DNA from: Opitutia bacterium
GTDB taxonomy: Bacteria; Verrucomicrobiota; Verrucomicrobiia; Opitutales; Coraliomargaritaceae
Length of the DNA: 64,000 nucleotides
Assembly: GCA_029248665.1 (NCBI GenBank)
Contig: JAQWIW010000002.1
Location: 1-64,000 of the forward strand
Reading direction: 5' to 3'
Numbering within the stretch: the stretch's first letter is position 1; each line of letters opens with the position of its first letter. The position numbers and the translations under genes are program-made. Below are positions 27,050-37,162 of the stretch, in pieces. The notes beneath the pieces are model-generated. The model did no database searches. It worked only from the letters and a program-made list of their open reading frames with translations, and was not told where the DNA came from.

Positions 27050-27310
27050 GTGTCAGAACCCGTAATCAAAGTTGTCACCCGAGAAATAAAAAAGATCAGC
27101 GGAGGTGTAAAAATTTCTGTAGATGAAGTTATGAAAATTATTCAAGATGAAGTGTTGAAAAGAGACATACTTGATGGGGAAGAATCCGATGAAGCTAAGA
27201 AAAGAATTCGTAAATACGAACGATCTGTTACTCGAAAAAAGGCATCTAACGTAAAAACTGACACTTCACAAAAAACTTCAGAATACCTGGAGAAAAAAAT
27301 CGATATATAA
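27050..27310 (+). CDS. Small charged protein, possibly the 5' part of a frameshifted gene
   Basis: An 86-residue frame starting at GTG 27050 (SEPVIKVVTREIKK...). It is rich in Lys/Glu/Asp and predicted helical, with no recognised domain, signal or membrane segment. Near its end is a run of seven A (27293-27299). A one-base shift there would continue translation in the next frame for about 98 more codons and add a membrane segment, so the visible stop may not be the original end. The gene lies between tpx and a convergent histidine kinase gene. Confidence 0.45.
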   Translation: MSEPVIKVVTREIKKISGGVKISVDEVMKIIQDEVLKRDILDGEESDEAKKRIRKYERSVTRKKASNVKTDTSQKTSEYLEKKIDI

Positions 27311-27591
27311 AGATTATTACTATAATTGAAAATAATCTAAAATATAAGGCTTATTATCTTGAGGTAGATTCCAAGAAAGGAATTTCAGGGCGTGTTGACC
27401 ATGAACAAAAAGGCGTAAATAAATTTCTTAAAAGTTGGCTGCCATTAATCATAATAACTTTAGTCAATCTAGTCCCACATATTTTATCTTGGATAAAATA
27501 TGTTACCCTACTCTTTGCTTTCGAGCATGCGTGTGCGGATGTGTGGCTGGGGAAATTGGAGAGTGATGACGGTGCCGACTTCTATCTGTGA
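27293..27591 (+). pseudogene. Open frame without a start codon continuing the 86-aa gene after an A7 run
   Basis: In the frame one base behind that of the upstream small gene, codons are open from 27262 to a TGA at 27589-27591, with no ATG, GTG or TTG until about 27541. The translation is protein-like, with AYYLEVDSKKGISGRVDHEQ followed by a hydrophobic stretch WLPLIIITLVNLVPHILSW. The last third is antisense to the histidine kinase gene and may be open by chance. It is best read as the 3' part of a gene broken, or recoded, at the A7 run. Confidence 0.4.
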
Positions 27592-28686
27592 CTCGACGGC
27601 AATACTGCCTCCGTGGTGTCGCATGATGCGTTGTACAATCATCATGCCGAGTCCGTGCCCTTCTGTTTTGGTGGAGTAATAGGCATCGAATATTTTAGCG
27701 ATGTCTTCTTTGGAAATACCGGAACCGTTATCGACAAATTGTAAATAGATTTGTTCTTCATCGGATCGGGCGAGGATTTTTAATTGGCCTTTTCCGGCCA
27801 TGGCTTCCATGCCGTTTTTGATGAGGTTGAAAAAGACTTGTTTGATTTGCCCTCGGTCTCCGAGGATGTTGGGGACTTCGCTTTCGACTTCTATTTTAAT
27901 TTCGATGTTTCGGTCGGCGAGTTCTGCTTCTTGCACTCGTAATACTTCTTCGATGAGTTCAATGAGATTGAGTTCGTTGAGCTCGGGTTCAACAGGTCGG
28001 ACGGCTTCTAAAAAATGGTTGATGATGCCGTCTAGGCGTTTGACTTCACCTTGGCAAATTTCTACAGATTCGGCGATGGCTTCTTTGTTCTTTCCTTTGA
28101 GGGCGTCTTGGAGTTTTCGTTCGATGAGTTGTAGGTGAATGGTGAGTGAATTGAGTGGATTACCGAGTTCGTGGGCGACTCCTGCGGCGAGTCGCATGAC
28201 GGAGTCACTGCGTTCGTGCTCGATGGTTTCTTCTAGGTTTATCTGAGCTTGAGTGATATCTGATAAGACTACGACATAGCCTCCTGTGCTATCACTATTG
28301 AGGGGTGCGTCTATGGGCACCATGTACATGCGAACGATGCGTTTTTCAGGGTAGTTGATTTGGATTTCTCGTGAGATGACGGCTTGCTTGGAACTGTCTT
28401 CATACTCTTGGCTTTCACTGGCTGAGCGTGCGAGATCGGGGACCATTTTCCAAAGTTGTATGTTTCCGATGTCTGTCGGTTTTAATCCGATGAGTGGGCA
28501 GGCGGCTTGGTTGGCGTATTGGATGAGTCCGTCTGAATCGATGACGATGATGCCGTCTTGAATGGTGTTGAAGACGCTTTCTTGAAAGTTGCGTTCTCGG
28601 GCTAGGCGTTGCACGAGGATGTTTAAGTTGACGGTGTCTAAGTCTTCCAGTCTTCCTAAAATTTTATCGAGTCCGCCGGCTTTCAT
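27508..28686 (-). CDS. PAS-domain sensor histidine kinase
   Basis: A 392-residue soluble two-component kinase. A PAS domain spans about residues 33-145 ([20 protein letters not shown], then [10 protein letters not shown]). The dimerisation/phosphoacceptor domain has [20 protein letters not shown] with the phosphorylated His near 172. The ATPase domain has the N box [11 protein letters not shown]1 VDNGSGIS, the F box IFDAYYSTK and G2 GHGLGMMIV. No membrane segment or signal peptide is found, so it senses a cytoplasmic cue, like NtrB. No response regulator gene is adjacent, so its partner must be elsewhere. Its start is 55 bp from the coaB stop, on the same strand. Confidence 0.92.
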   Translation of the reverse strand: MKAGGLDKILGRLEDLDTVNLNILVQRLARERNFQESVFNTIQDGIIVIDSDGLIQYANQAACPLIGLKPTDIGNIQLWKMVPDLARSASESQEYEDSSKQAVISREIQINYPEKRIVRMYMVPIDAPLNSDSTGGYVVVLSDITQAQINLEETIEHERSDSVMRLAAGVAHELGNPLNSLTIHLQLIERKLQDALKGKNKEAIAESVEICQGEVKRLDGIINHFLEAVRPVEPELNELNLIELIEEVLRVQEAELADRNIEIKIEVESEVPNILGDRGQIKQVFFNLIKNGMEAMAGKGQLKILARSDEEQIYLQFVDNGSGISKEDIAKIFDAYYSTKTEGHGLGMMIVQRIMRHHGGSIAVESQIEVGTVITLQFPQPHIRTRMLESKE

Positions 28687-28741
28687 GAGTGAATGGTGCT
28701 GTGTCTTTTACTTCTCTTGTTTTTGATTCTCTCGATTTTAA

Positions 28742-29404
28742 TTAAGAGGGGGTGTTTTCAAATGTATCGCTGATAGCTTGAATGATTGTTTGGGCTAATG
28801 CGAGCTTTGATGTGGGGCCGTGGGTTTCACTGCTACCGTCTTTTTTAAAAATAGTGATGGCATTGTTATCGGAGCCGAAGCCTATGCCTTCTTCTCCGAT
28901 TTGATTGGCGATTACCCAGTCACAATTTTTATTAGTGAGCTTGGCTTTAGCGTTGGCTTCAAGGTCATCTGTTTCTGCAGCGAAGCCGACAACAAACTGT
29001 GCTTGTTTGCGTTCACCCATGGTTTTTAAAATGTCGATGGTTTTGGCGAGGTGTAGGGTTCGGCTGGCGGTGTCTTTTTTCACTTTGTGTTGGGTGAATT
29101 CGATGGGTGTGAAGTCACTGACGGCGGCGGTCATGATGCAGACATCGCAGACGTCAAAGAGTGCATCGACTTGGTGGTACATGGATTCTGCGGAGACGAC
29201 TGGATAGAGGATAGCACCATCGGGCTCTTGGAGGTTGACGGGGCCGGAGACGAGATCGACAGACCATCCTTGATCGAGCGCTATTTGTGCTAATGCGAAG
29301 CCCATTTTTCCTGTAGATGGGTTGCTAATAAATCGCACGGGGTCGATATACTCTTGGGTTGGCCCGGCGGTAATTAAACAGCGTAATGAACTTGTCTTTG
29401 ACAT
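28742..29404 (-). CDS. coaB: Phosphopantothenate-cysteine ligase domain protein (stand-alone CoaB)
   Basis: A 220-residue protein matching only the CoaB half of the usual fused CoaBC: it joins phosphopantothenate and cysteine in coenzyme A synthesis. Motifs seen are [26 protein letters not shown] at the N-terminus, [10 protein letters not shown] near residue 92, KVKK near 106, [10 protein letters not shown] near 137, and CDWVIANQI near 160. No CoaC flavoprotein decarboxylase is fused or adjacent, so CoaC should be encoded elsewhere. It is divergent from the VC0807-type gene, with only 29 bp between the starts, and may share an operon with the histidine kinase downstream. Confidence 0.9.
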   Translation of the reverse strand: MSKTSSLRCLITAGPTQEYIDPVRFISNPSTGKMGFALAQIALDQGWSVDLVSGPVNLQEPDGAILYPVVSAESMYHQVDALFDVCDVCIMTAAVSDFTPIEFTQHKVKKDTASRTLHLAKTIDILKTMGERKQAQFVVGFAAETDDLEANAKAKLTNKNCDWVIANQIGEEGIGFGSDNNAITIFKKDGSSETHGPTSKLALAQTIIQAISDTFENTPS

Positions 29405-29433
29405 TTGAAATAAATTTTAAGTTATTATTCTTT

Positions 29434-30204
29434 ATGAACGAATCGGAATCAATTAGCGAACCAAAAAACACGCCTGAAGGATCCTCTAATCCTGCGAAGA
29501 AAGAAAATGTTCTTTTAAATATGGGGTTCAATATTTTAATCCCTATTTTAATTTTAAATAAGGGGGATCGATTTTTAGGGGATTGGCTGAGTCCTTATTT
29601 TGAAAATACGGCGGTTCCTATTTTACTCATCGCCTTGCTTTTCCCAATTGCCTATTTCATTTATGACCTTATCACACGAAAGAAGTATAATTTTATCTCT
29701 GTCTTGGGCTTGGTTTCGGTTTTGCTTACTGGTGGGATTGGCATTTTAGAAATTCCTACGGAGTGGTTTGCTGTGAAGGAAGCGGCGATTCCTGCGATCA
29801 TTGGCTTGGTGGTGATTCTTTCTTTGCGGACTCCTTATCCTTTGGTACGTACTTTTTTATTAAATCCTGAACTGATGAATATCGAAAAGATAGATTCAGC
29901 TCTTGCGGAGAAAAATTGTCGAGGGGCTTTCGATAAGCTTTTGGAACGTTGTACTTATTGGTTGGGCTTTTCTTTTGTTTTCAGTGCGGTTTTAAATTTC
30001 TTACTGGCTCGTTGGATCGTGGTGAGCCCGAGTGGGACGGATGCTTATAATGCCGAGGTGGGTCGGATGATGCTTTGGAGTTGGCCGATTATCGCTATTC
30101 CTTGTTTAGTGATTACGATGTATGCTTTGTGGCTTCTACTTAAGGGAATACAAGATTTGACGGGCTATAAGCTAGAGTCTTTTATCCGCGCGGAAGAAAA
30201 ATAA
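29434..30204 (+). CDS. VC0807-family integral membrane protein
   Basis: A 256-residue multi-pass membrane protein of the VC0807 family, whose function is unknown. After a charged 30-residue N-terminus, about six hydrophobic segments follow, including FNILIPILILNKGDRFLGDWLSP, AVPILLIALLFPIAYFIYDL and FISVLGLVSVLLTGGIGI, wording typical of the family. The ATG at 29434 is preferred to an upstream TTG at 29386, which would overlap the divergent coaB start. It converges on gltA. The neighbours give no clue to its function. Confidence 0.8.
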   Translation: MNESESISEPKNTPEGSSNPAKKENVLLNMGFNILIPILILNKGDRFLGDWLSPYFENTAVPILLIALLFPIAYFIYDLITRKKYNFISVLGLVSVLLTGGIGILEIPTEWFAVKEAAIPAIIGLVVILSLRTPYPLVRTFLLNPELMNIEKIDSALAEKNCRGAFDKLLERCTYWLGFSFVFSAVLNFLLARWIVVSPSGTDAYNAEVGRMMLWSWPIIAIPCLVITMYALWLLLKGIQDLTGYKLESFIRAEEK

Positions 30205-30270
30205 TTCACGGGATGAGGTAGTTGATCCTCTGGAGATCGTATGCTGGATAGATGGTGCGACTGAAGCGAA

Positions 30271-31563
30271 CTATGGACGCTTCTCGAGTTTGACGAATTT
30301 TCGGTCGTTATGACCGGTGTAAATTTGTCGTGGTCGATGGATACGGCTTTTCGGATTTTCCGCAATTTCCTTCCAATTGGCCATCCATCCTGGGATACGT
30401 CCGAGTGCGAACATAACGGTGTAGAAGTCTACGGGGATGCCGATGGCTTTGAGGATGATACCACTGTAAAAATCAACATTTGGGTAGAGTTTACGCTGAA
30501 CGAAATAATCGTCTTCGAGGGCGGCTCTTTCGAGACGGCGTGCGATGTCGAGTAAAGGATCGTTGATCCCAATTTTCTCTAAAACGCTGACGGCACTTTT
30601 ACCTAAGATCTTTGCTCTGGGGTCGTAGTTTTTATAGACACGGTGACCGAAGCCCATGAGTTTGGCTTGTCCGGATTTGGCTGCTTCAATAAAGCCTGTT
30701 CCGTCATCACCGGTTGCGTGAATGGCTTCAAGCATTTCGATCACGGCCATGTTGGCACCGCCGTGTGAGGGGCCCCAAAGTGCAGAAATACCGGCAGAGA
30801 TGGATGCAAATAAATTAGTACCACTGGATGCGACCATGCGGACGGTTGAGGTGGAGCAATTTTGCTCGTGGTCGGCGTGTAATAAAAAGAATAGGTCAAG
30901 GGCTTTGGAAGCTCCGCAGGTATCAACGTAAGGCACTTCTGGTTTGGAGAGAAGCATGCTTAAGAAATCCTCTGAATAGGATTTGGTTGGATCGGATTCC
31001 ATCATGGGCAGACCCATTTTTTTGCGGTAGATCATGGCTGCGATGGTACGTGCCTTGGACATTAAAATAGAAGAAGCCGCGTCAAAATGTTCGAGGTCCA
31101 CTTTGCGATTGTTGGTAGCGTACTCTGAATGGTAGGTGCAAAGTGAATTGATGATGGAAGAAAGCATGGCCATCGGGTGGGAATCTTGATGGAAGCCTTC
31201 AAAAATAGGATACATTTTACCATCGAGATTGGCATTGCTCAAAATATTTCGTTCGAAGGCTTGAAGGGAGATTTCACTGGGTAGCTCACCATAAATGATC
31301 AAGTAAGCGGTCTCTAAAAAAGAGGAATGCTCAGCGAGTTGTTCTATGGGATAGCCGCGATGCTGTAGGATGCCTTTCTCTCCATTTATGAAAGTAATGC
31401 CACTTTCGCAGGATCCAGTATTTCCGTAACCTTCATCAAATGCGATATGACCTGTTTTGCTTCGTAGGGTTCGCAAGTCGATGGCACGCTCAGCTTTTGT
31501 CCCTTCCATGATTGGGAACTCAAAATTTTCGTCACCGAGTCTAACTATGCCGATTGGATCCAT
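30271..31563 (-). CDS. gltA: Citrate synthase
   Basis: A 430-residue type II (hexamer-type, Gram-negative) citrate synthase condensing acetyl-CoA and oxaloacetate at the entry of the TCA cycle. It shows [21 protein letters not shown] near residue 75, the catalytic His region [17 protein letters not shown] near 265, [14 protein letters not shown] near 305 with the second His, and the catalytic Asp in [10 protein letters not shown] near 363. Length is typical of the E. coli form. It is 27 bp downstream of hisH on the same strand, though a metabolic link to histidine synthesis is not obvious. Confidence 0.97.
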   Translation of the reverse strand: MDPIGIVRLGDENFEFPIMEGTKAERAIDLRTLRSKTGHIAFDEGYGNTGSCESGITFINGEKGILQHRGYPIEQLAEHSSFLETAYLIIYGELPSEISLQAFERNILSNANLDGKMYPIFEGFHQDSHPMAMLSSIINSLCTYHSEYATNNRKVDLEHFDAASSILMSKARTIAAMIYRKKMGLPMMESDPTKSYSEDFLSMLLSKPEVPYVDTCGASKALDLFFLLHADHEQNCSTSTVRMVASSGTNLFASISAGISALWGPSHGGANMAVIEMLEAIHATGDDGTGFIEAAKSGQAKLMGFGHRVYKNYDPRAKILGKSAVSVLEKIGINDPLLDIARRLERAALEDDYFVQRKLYPNVDFYSGIILKAIGIPVDFYTVMFALGRIPGWMANWKEIAENPKSRIHRPRQIYTGHNDRKFVKLEKRP

Positions 31564-31590
31564 GTATTATATGTTTTTTACTTAAGTGAA

Positions 31591-32235
31591 TTAAGAAGTA
31601 ATGGTTTTTAAAAAGTTTGAGTAGAGTTGCAATCCTTTAACTTGACTTTTTTCTGGGTGAAACTGAACGGCGACACAATTGCCAGAGCGTATCCCAGAGC
31701 AAAATGGGGCTCCGTATTCTGTTTCAAATAATTGCAAAGCTTGATTTTTTGGCTCTACGTAATAGCTGTGGACAAAATAAAATTGATCCTGCCCGCTTTG
31801 GAGGCCTTGGGTAAGATTTGACTTATCTTCGAAGCGTACGGAATTCCAACCCATGTGTGGCACTTTCAACTGGGTGTTTGAAGCTTGTGGGAAGCGTTTC
31901 ACTGAGCCTTCAAAAATACCTAAGCCTTGGGTGTTACCTTCTTCCGAAAATTCAAAGAGGGCTTGAAACCCTAGGCAGATACCAAAAAACGGTCGATCTT
32001 GTTGAATCCAGTCTTTGATCAATTGATCTAGACCGGTCTGAGCTAATCGCTTCATCGTATCGACTATAGCTCCTTGCCCGGGAAAGATTAAGGCATCGGC
32101 AGATTGAGTTTCTTCAGGCTTTTGTATTAAATAGGCCTCAGCTCCGACGGCTTGCCATGCTTTTACTACAGAACGCAGGTTCCCCATTCCGTAATCAATG
32201 ACGGCAAGTTTAAGACTTTTACTGGGCTGAGACAT
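31591..32235 (-). CDS. hisH: Imidazole glycerol phosphate synthase, glutaminase subunit
   Basis: A 214-residue class I glutamine amidotransferase supplying ammonia to HisF for histidine biosynthesis. It opens with [18 protein letters not shown], has the oxyanion-strand FPGQGAI, the nucleophile Cys in [14 protein letters not shown] near residue 85, and the His-Glu pair in QFHPEKSQ near 198. Length matches HisH. It is the last histidine gene in the leftward block hisD-hisC-hisB-hisH; hisA, hisF and hisG are not in this window. Confidence 0.95.
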   Translation of the reverse strand: MSQPSKSLKLAVIDYGMGNLRSVVKAWQAVGAEAYLIQKPEETQSADALIFPGQGAIVDTMKRLAQTGLDQLIKDWIQQDRPFFGICLGFQALFEFSEEGNTQGLGIFEGSVKRFPQASNTQLKVPHMGWNSVRFEDKSNLTQGLQSGQDQFYFVHSYYVEPKNQALQLFETEYGAPFCSGIRSGNCVAVQFHPEKSQVKGLQLYSNFLKTITS

Positions 32236-32252
32236 ATGGCTTTACCCTGGGC

Positions 32253-32849
32253 TTATAACATTCCTTTGGTGGTCGGAATACTATCGCCTAAGCGGGGATC
32301 GATTTGCGTGGCACTATCTAGGGCTCGAGCAAATGATTTGAAAATACTTTCAGCAATGTGGTGAGGCTCTTCACCGTATTCTAAATTTACATGGAGGTTG
32401 CAACAGGCTTCGTTGGCAAAGGCTTGGAAGAATTCTTTGACTAGTCCGATACTGAAATCACGCACCATGGTATCGCTGGCCTGTACTTTGTAGACAAAGG
32501 CTTGTCGATTGGAGAGGTCAATGGCCACACGGGCTAAACATTCATCCATTGGCAACAAAAAGAATCCGTAACGACGGATGCCTTTTTTTTCGGCAAGGGC
32601 TTCTTTTACCAATTGACCGAGAACGATCCCGGTATCTTCTACGGTGTGGTGGTAATCGACATCTATATCGCCATCGGCTTTGACGGTTAAATCGAAGAGC
32701 CCGTGGCGAGCAAATAAAGTCAACATGTGGTCGAAGAATGGGATACCTGTATCGATTGTAGATTCACCAGTTCCATCTATATTCAGCTCTGCTTGAATAC
32801 GAGTTTCTTTAGTGTTACGAGTCAGTTTTGCTGTTCTTGCTTTAGCCAT
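32253..32849 (-). CDS. hisB: Imidazoleglycerol-phosphate dehydratase
   Basis: A 198-residue monofunctional IGPD, removing water from imidazole glycerol phosphate in histidine synthesis. It has the metal-binding [11 protein letters not shown] near residue 45, [11 protein letters not shown] near 70, [11 protein letters not shown] near 96, and [20 protein letters not shown] near 160. There is no fused histidinol-phosphatase domain as in E. coli HisB. The start at 32849 overlaps the end of hisC by 28 bases, pointing to coupled translation. hisH follows 17 bp downstream. Confidence 0.96.
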   Translation of the reverse strand: MAKARTAKLTRNTKETRIQAELNIDGTGESTIDTGIPFFDHMLTLFARHGLFDLTVKADGDIDVDYHHTVEDTGIVLGQLVKEALAEKKGIRRYGFFLLPMDECLARVAIDLSNRQAFVYKVQASDTMVRDFSIGLVKEFFQAFANEACCNLHVNLEYGEEPHHIAESIFKSFARALDSATQIDPRLGDSIPTTKGML

Positions 32850-33922
32850 GATTCTATGCCCTCATTAAAGGTTTTCATTTGATTATCTGTTCCTATACTG
32901 ACTCGAAGAAAAGAGCAAGTTAAAGGATGCGACCCAAAATAACGCACGAGTATCTTTTTCGACTTCAGATATTCAAAGAGTGAGGCGGCCACTTCGGGGC
33001 CGCTTTCCCCTTGTGCGTTTTTGGGTTGAGTGAAAAGAAAATTGGCCGAGGAGGGATAGGTAAACCAATCGAGAGATTGGAAATAGGCTTGGCTTTGATT
33101 GCGGGTCTGAATGATTTTTTCGCAGTTTGCTTGAAAGTGTGCTCGATCTTCTAAGGCGACTTGGGCAATGGCTTGAGCTAGGCGGTCGACGTTATAGGCA
33201 TCACGGACGCTATCGAGCACTTGGATAATCTTTGAACTGGCCATGGCATAGCCGACACGGAGCCCGGCCAAGCTATAGGATTTCGAAAAAGTCTGAACGA
33301 CGATGAGATTGTTGTGAGATTGAAGCAAGGCACTGGCTGACTGGCCGCCAAAATCAATATAGGCCTCATCGACTACTAAGATGCCTTTGATCTTTTTGAG
33401 TACGGCTTCGATAGATTCTAAAGAAAAGCAAACGCCTGTGGGGGCATTGGGGTTGGTTAGGAAAAAGACGGAGGCGGGAGTTTTTGCAATGGCCTCCACG
33501 GGCAATTCCATAGCTTCCTCAAAAGGGATATTGAGTAAATCACCACCGGACATTGCTACGACTACGGGATACAAAGAATAACTGGGGACGGTATGTCCGG
33601 CCTGCCCTAGTCCGACAAAACTACGGGTGATCATATCGAGTATGTTATCGGAACCGTTGCCTATGATCACTTGCTCAGCGGATAAGTCGAATTGCTTAGC
33701 AATGGCTTTTCGTAATTCGAGACTTGTGGGCTCTGGATAGAGTCGGAGTGCCTCGACTTGTTCTTGAAGGACCTTGGCGATATTTGGGGAGGCGGGGTAA
33801 GGATTTTCGTTGGTGTTTAACTTGACCCAACCTTGGCTTTGCGGTTGCTCGCCGGGCACATAAGGTGAGAGTTCCTTCACCCAAGAAACGATTAAGTTAT
33901 CTGCATTAAATTCTTCGCTCAT
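32822..33922 (-). CDS. hisC: Histidinol-phosphate aminotransferase
   Basis: A 366-residue PLP aminotransferase of the HisC family, transferring an amino group to imidazole acetol phosphate. It shows the substrate-binding [12 protein letters not shown] near residue 35, the cofactor region [10 protein letters not shown] near 85, TNPNAPTG near 155, [11 protein letters not shown] near 182, and the Schiff-base Lys in [16 protein letters not shown] near 212. It overlaps hisD by 4 bases and hisB by 28, which places it in the middle of a translationally coupled operon. Length is normal. Confidence 0.95.
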   Translation of the reverse strand: MSEEFNADNLIVSWVKELSPYVPGEQPQSQGWVKLNTNENPYPASPNIAKVLQEQVEALRLYPEPTSLELRKAIAKQFDLSAEQVIIGNGSDNILDMITRSFVGLGQAGHTVPSYSLYPVVVAMSGGDLLNIPFEEAMELPVEAIAKTPASVFFLTNPNAPTGVCFSLESIEAVLKKIKGILVVDEAYIDFGGQSASALLQSHNNLIVVQTFSKSYSLAGLRVGYAMASSKIIQVLDSVRDAYNVDRLAQAIAQVALEDRAHFQANCEKIIQTRNQSQAYFQSLDWFTYPSSANFLFTQPKNAQGESGPEVAASLFEYLKSKKILVRYFGSHPLTCSFLRVSIGTDNQMKTFNEGIESWLKQEQQN

Positions 33923-35232
33923 GAATTTTTGTTTAAACGAATCTCTAGGGAGCGACCGTGGGCATCGAGTTTTTCTAAGCGGGCAAAGGCACGCACAACA
34001 GGTGCAGCTTTTTCAATGCTCTTGGCATTGTAACGAACAGTGCTGGTACGACGCATAAAATCGATCAACTGAAGTCCGCTATAAAAACGTCCAGCTCGAC
34101 CTGTAGGCAAAGTGTGACTGGGGCCAGCGGTAAAATCACCTAAAACAGTTGGAGTGAGGTAACCTTGAAGAATGGCTCCGGCGGTGCGGATCTTTTTTGT
34201 CAAAGAATCGATGGCACTTTCTGCAATTTGTAACTCTAAGTGTTCGGGAGCGACATAGTTAGCGACTTCCGCAGCTTGATCCATATTTGAACAAGCGACA
34301 TAGAGTGTTCTTTCTTTTAAAATCTTGGCACATTTATTGGCGTGACTGATGGACTTGAGTCCTTTCTCGGCAGCGGTCTTTACTCGATTGAGTAAGCTTT
34401 TACTGGTGCTGACACAGTACAATAATTCTTTACCGCTCCCATGCTCGGCTTGAGCGAGCAAGTCGGCAGCGACCCACTCTGCTTTAGCTTTACTGTCGGC
34501 TATGACCATCAATTCACTAGGCCCAGGAAGTAAATCAATCCCTACGGTGCCGAGGACTTGACGTTTTGCTTCCATGACAAAGGCGTTTCCAGGCCCGTAA
34601 ATCTTATCAACCGGTTTTACTGTCTTGGTTCCGTAAGTCATAGCACCCACTGCTTGAACGCCACCGATTTTATAAACCTCATTGATTCCAATGATGGATA
34701 ATGTGGCAAGCATGGCTGGGGCAATTTGCCCATTAGCATCGGGCGGTGTGCAGACCATAATTTCAGGACAGCCCGCTAATTTTGCCAATACGGCAGTCAT
34801 CACTACAGTGGAGACTAAAGGAACATTTCCACCAGGAATATATAAACCGACTCGTTCGATGGGATAGAAACGTTCTCCGACTCGACCTCCTTGCTGGTTA
34901 GTCGATGACCAATTTTTAGGTATGGTTTGCTTGTGAAAATCTTTAACCTGACGAATGGCATCACGAATGGCTTTACGATCTGAAGCAGATAGAGATTGCA
35001 CAGAAGCTTTCAGTGCTTCGGCGGATACTTTTAAATCGGAAGCTTTTAAATTAGCTTTATCAAATTGCTTGGTGTAAGCGAGCACCGCACTGTCCCCTTT
35101 TTTTTGAACGGCATCTAATACTTCACTCACAACACTGGCGACATCTTTAGCCACTGTCCCTTTTCTACAAAAGCTCTCCAATTGTTTATTGAAGTTTATA
35201 TCATTTGAGAAAACTAAGGTATCGGTACTCAT
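33919..35232 (-). CDS. hisD: Histidinol dehydrogenase
   Basis: A 437-residue zinc enzyme that oxidises histidinol to histidine in two NAD-linked steps. Motifs in order: ERVGLYIPGGNVPLVSTVVMTAV near residue 128, GVQAVGAMTYGTKTVKPVDKIYGPGN near 200, QAEHGSGKE near 265 (zinc ligands Gln/His), NYVAPEHLELQ near 332 with the catalytic Glu-His, and GPSHTLPTGRAGRFYSGL near 375. Length matches the family. It heads the hisD-C-B-H run; the gap of 55 bp from guaA could hold a promoter. Confidence 0.97.
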   Translation of the reverse strand: MSTDTLVFSNDINFNKQLESFCRKGTVAKDVASVVSEVLDAVQKKGDSAVLAYTKQFDKANLKASDLKVSAEALKASVQSLSASDRKAIRDAIRQVKDFHKQTIPKNWSSTNQQGGRVGERFYPIERVGLYIPGGNVPLVSTVVMTAVLAKLAGCPEIMVCTPPDANGQIAPAMLATLSIIGINEVYKIGGVQAVGAMTYGTKTVKPVDKIYGPGNAFVMEAKRQVLGTVGIDLLPGPSELMVIADSKAKAEWVAADLLAQAEHGSGKELLYCVSTSKSLLNRVKTAAEKGLKSISHANKCAKILKERTLYVACSNMDQAAEVANYVAPEHLELQIAESAIDSLTKKIRTAGAILQGYLTPTVLGDFTAGPSHTLPTGRAGRFYSGLQLIDFMRRTSTVRYNAKSIEKAAPVVRAFARLEKLDAHGRSLEIRLNKNS

Positions 35233-35287
35233 AAGGCTTTAGTTCAAGTATAAAAGGTAACTTAAAGATGATTTGAAAAAAATTCAA

Positions 35288-36835
35288 TTATTCCCATTCG
35301 ATTGTGCTTGGTGGCTTAGAACTAATATCTAGGACAACACGATTACAGCCATTCACTTCATTGATAATACGATTGGATACCGTACGAAGGACATCGTAAG
35401 GAACACGAGCCCAGTCTGCGGTCATGGCATCGACACTTTCAACGATTCGCAAAGCAATAACATTTTCGTAGGTGCGCTCATCACCCATTACACCGACTGT
35501 TTTGACGGGTAAAAAAACGCAAAAGGATTGCCAGACAGAATAATATAAATCGGCTTCCATCATGGCTTCATGAAGAATGGCATCTGCTTTTCTCAAAACA
35601 TCTAAATCTTTTTTACGGATTGGACCCATGACGCGAACTCCTAAGCCTGGGCCTGGGAAGGGTTGCCTCCAAACGACTTCTTTGGGTAAGCCTAGTTCTG
35701 ATCCTAGCTCACGGACTTCGTCTTTGAAAAGTTCTCTCAAGGGTTCAAGTAACTTTAACTGCATCTTCTTTGGTAACCCTCCGACATTATGATGACTCTT
35801 AATGAGGGCGGCAGGATTACCGTCAATAGCAACAGATTCGATCACATCTGGATACAGTGTACCTTGTGCTAAAAAGGCATAATCCCCTGAACGTTTTAAT
35901 CGTGTCACGGCTTCGTCGAAAACTTCCACGAAGGTGTTCCCTATTATTTTTCGTTTTTTCTCTGGATCGGATACACCTTTTAATCGAGATAAAAAGAGAT
36001 TACTTTTTTGGGCGACGCGTACATCTAAATCAAAGTGATCTTGATAGAGTTTTTTAACATTTTCTCGCTCATTGAGACGCAGTAGACCGTTATCCACAAA
36101 GACGCAGGTTAACTGTTTCCCTATGGCACGATGAATCAAAGCGGCAGCCACTGAAGAATCGACTCCCCCACTTAATCCGAGTATCACACGTTTATCGCCG
36201 ACTTGCTCACGAATACCTTGAATCGATTGCTCAATGTAACTGGACATAGACCACTCTTGTTTACAGCCACAAATTTTTATTACATAATTTCGTAAGACTT
36301 CGATGCCTTGTTCACTGTGAGCAACTTCGGGGTGGAATTGCATTCCGTAAAAATCCTTATCCGCATTTTGAATTGTGGCATATGGAGAATTTTCAGTAGA
36401 AGCGATCGCTTCAAATCCTTTGGGCAAGGATGATAAACGATCACCATGTGAATTCCAAACACGTAAAGATTTTGGCAAACCGGCAAAGAGCTTCCCCTTT
36501 TTCGCAACCTTTAAGGTACCGTGTCCAAATTCTCTATGTGAACTTTTGGAGACTTTACCTCCGAGCATGTGGGCCATAAGTTGTTCACCATAACAAATGC
36601 CTAAAACGGGCACACCTAAATCAAATATTTTCTTATCGGGCTTAGGGGCTCCTTTAGCTAAAACTGAAGAAGGGCCTCCTGAAAGAATGACGCCTTTTAT
36701 ACCTTCTTTTTTAAGCTGACTTGCCTTTGTTGTATAAGGATAAATTCGAGATAAAACTTTCAACTCCCGAATGCGTCGTGCGATGACCTGTGTGTACTGT
36801 GAACCGAAATCTAAAACTGCTATTGTATCCGCCAT
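35288..36835 (-). CDS. guaA: GMP synthase (glutamine-hydrolysing)
   Basis: A 515-residue two-domain enzyme converting XMP to GMP. The N-terminal glutaminase has [19 protein letters not shown], the Cys nucleophile in [18 protein letters not shown] near residue 80, and the His/Glu in [13 protein letters not shown] near 168. The synthetase domain has the PP-loop [16 protein letters not shown] near 220, and the dimerisation domain has the conserved [14 protein letters not shown], with [27 protein letters not shown] at the end. Length is normal. The ATG at 36835 follows an AT-rich leader. It lies between a zinc-ribbon protein gene and hisD, all leftward. Confidence 0.98.
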   Translation of the reverse strand: MADTIAVLDFGSQYTQVIARRIRELKVLSRIYPYTTKASQLKKEGIKGVILSGGPSSVLAKGAPKPDKKIFDLGVPVLGICYGEQLMAHMLGGKVSKSSHREFGHGTLKVAKKGKLFAGLPKSLRVWNSHGDRLSSLPKGFEAIASTENSPYATIQNADKDFYGMQFHPEVAHSEQGIEVLRNYVIKICGCKQEWSMSSYIEQSIQGIREQVGDKRVILGLSGGVDSSVAAALIHRAIGKQLTCVFVDNGLLRLNERENVKKLYQDHFDLDVRVAQKSNLFLSRLKGVSDPEKKRKIIGNTFVEVFDEAVTRLKRSGDYAFLAQGTLYPDVIESVAIDGNPAALIKSHHNVGGLPKKMQLKLLEPLRELFKDEVRELGSELGLPKEVVWRQPFPGPGLGVRVMGPIRKKDLDVLRKADAILHEAMMEADLYYSVWQSFCVFLPVKTVGVMGDERTYENVIALRIVESVDAMTADWARVPYDVLRTVSNRIINEVNGCNRVVLDISSKPPSTIEWE

Positions 36836-36897
36836 ATGATTATTAAAAAACTAACTATTGAAACAAAGCAAAACCAATCATTGAGTTTTGCAAATAT

Positions 36898-37131
36898 TTA
36901 AAACTGAAGACGCCCATTTTTAAACCCACATTTTGGACAATCACTGACTTCATCATCTTGCTTTATCGAATAGAGGTGATTGCACTTGATACAGTAAAAC
37001 GCTTTTTCAATTTTTTCTGCTTTAAAAGCCACTACTTGTTTTCGGTCATAATAATACCAAAGGATCAAAAGAAGTGATAAACCTAGACTGATTAAACAAA
37101 AAGAAAAAATTTCAAAAGGAATATGAATCAC
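36898..37131 (-). CDS. Membrane-anchored zinc-ribbon small protein
   Basis: A 77-residue protein. The N-terminus is a single membrane helix (about residues 6-28, FSFCLISLGLSLLLILWYYY). The C-terminal half has CIKCNHLY and CPKCGFKN, two CxxC pairs forming a likely zinc ribbon on the cytoplasmic side. No family name was recognised. It sits 31 bp after smc and 62 bp before guaA on the same strand, so it may be co-transcribed with smc; nothing indicates a functional link. Confidence 0.75.
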   Translation of the reverse strand: MIHIPFEIFSFCLISLGLSLLLILWYYYDRKQVVAFKAEKIEKAFYCIKCNHLYSIKQDDEVSDCPKCGFKNGRLQF

Positions 37132-37162
37132 CGAAAAAAATAAAATGTTTGAGCGTTATTTG

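Noticed and set aside
29386-29433. TTG start for the VC0807-type gene
   Set aside because: It would overlap the divergent coaB start and adds non-family residues; the ATG at 29434 is adequate.
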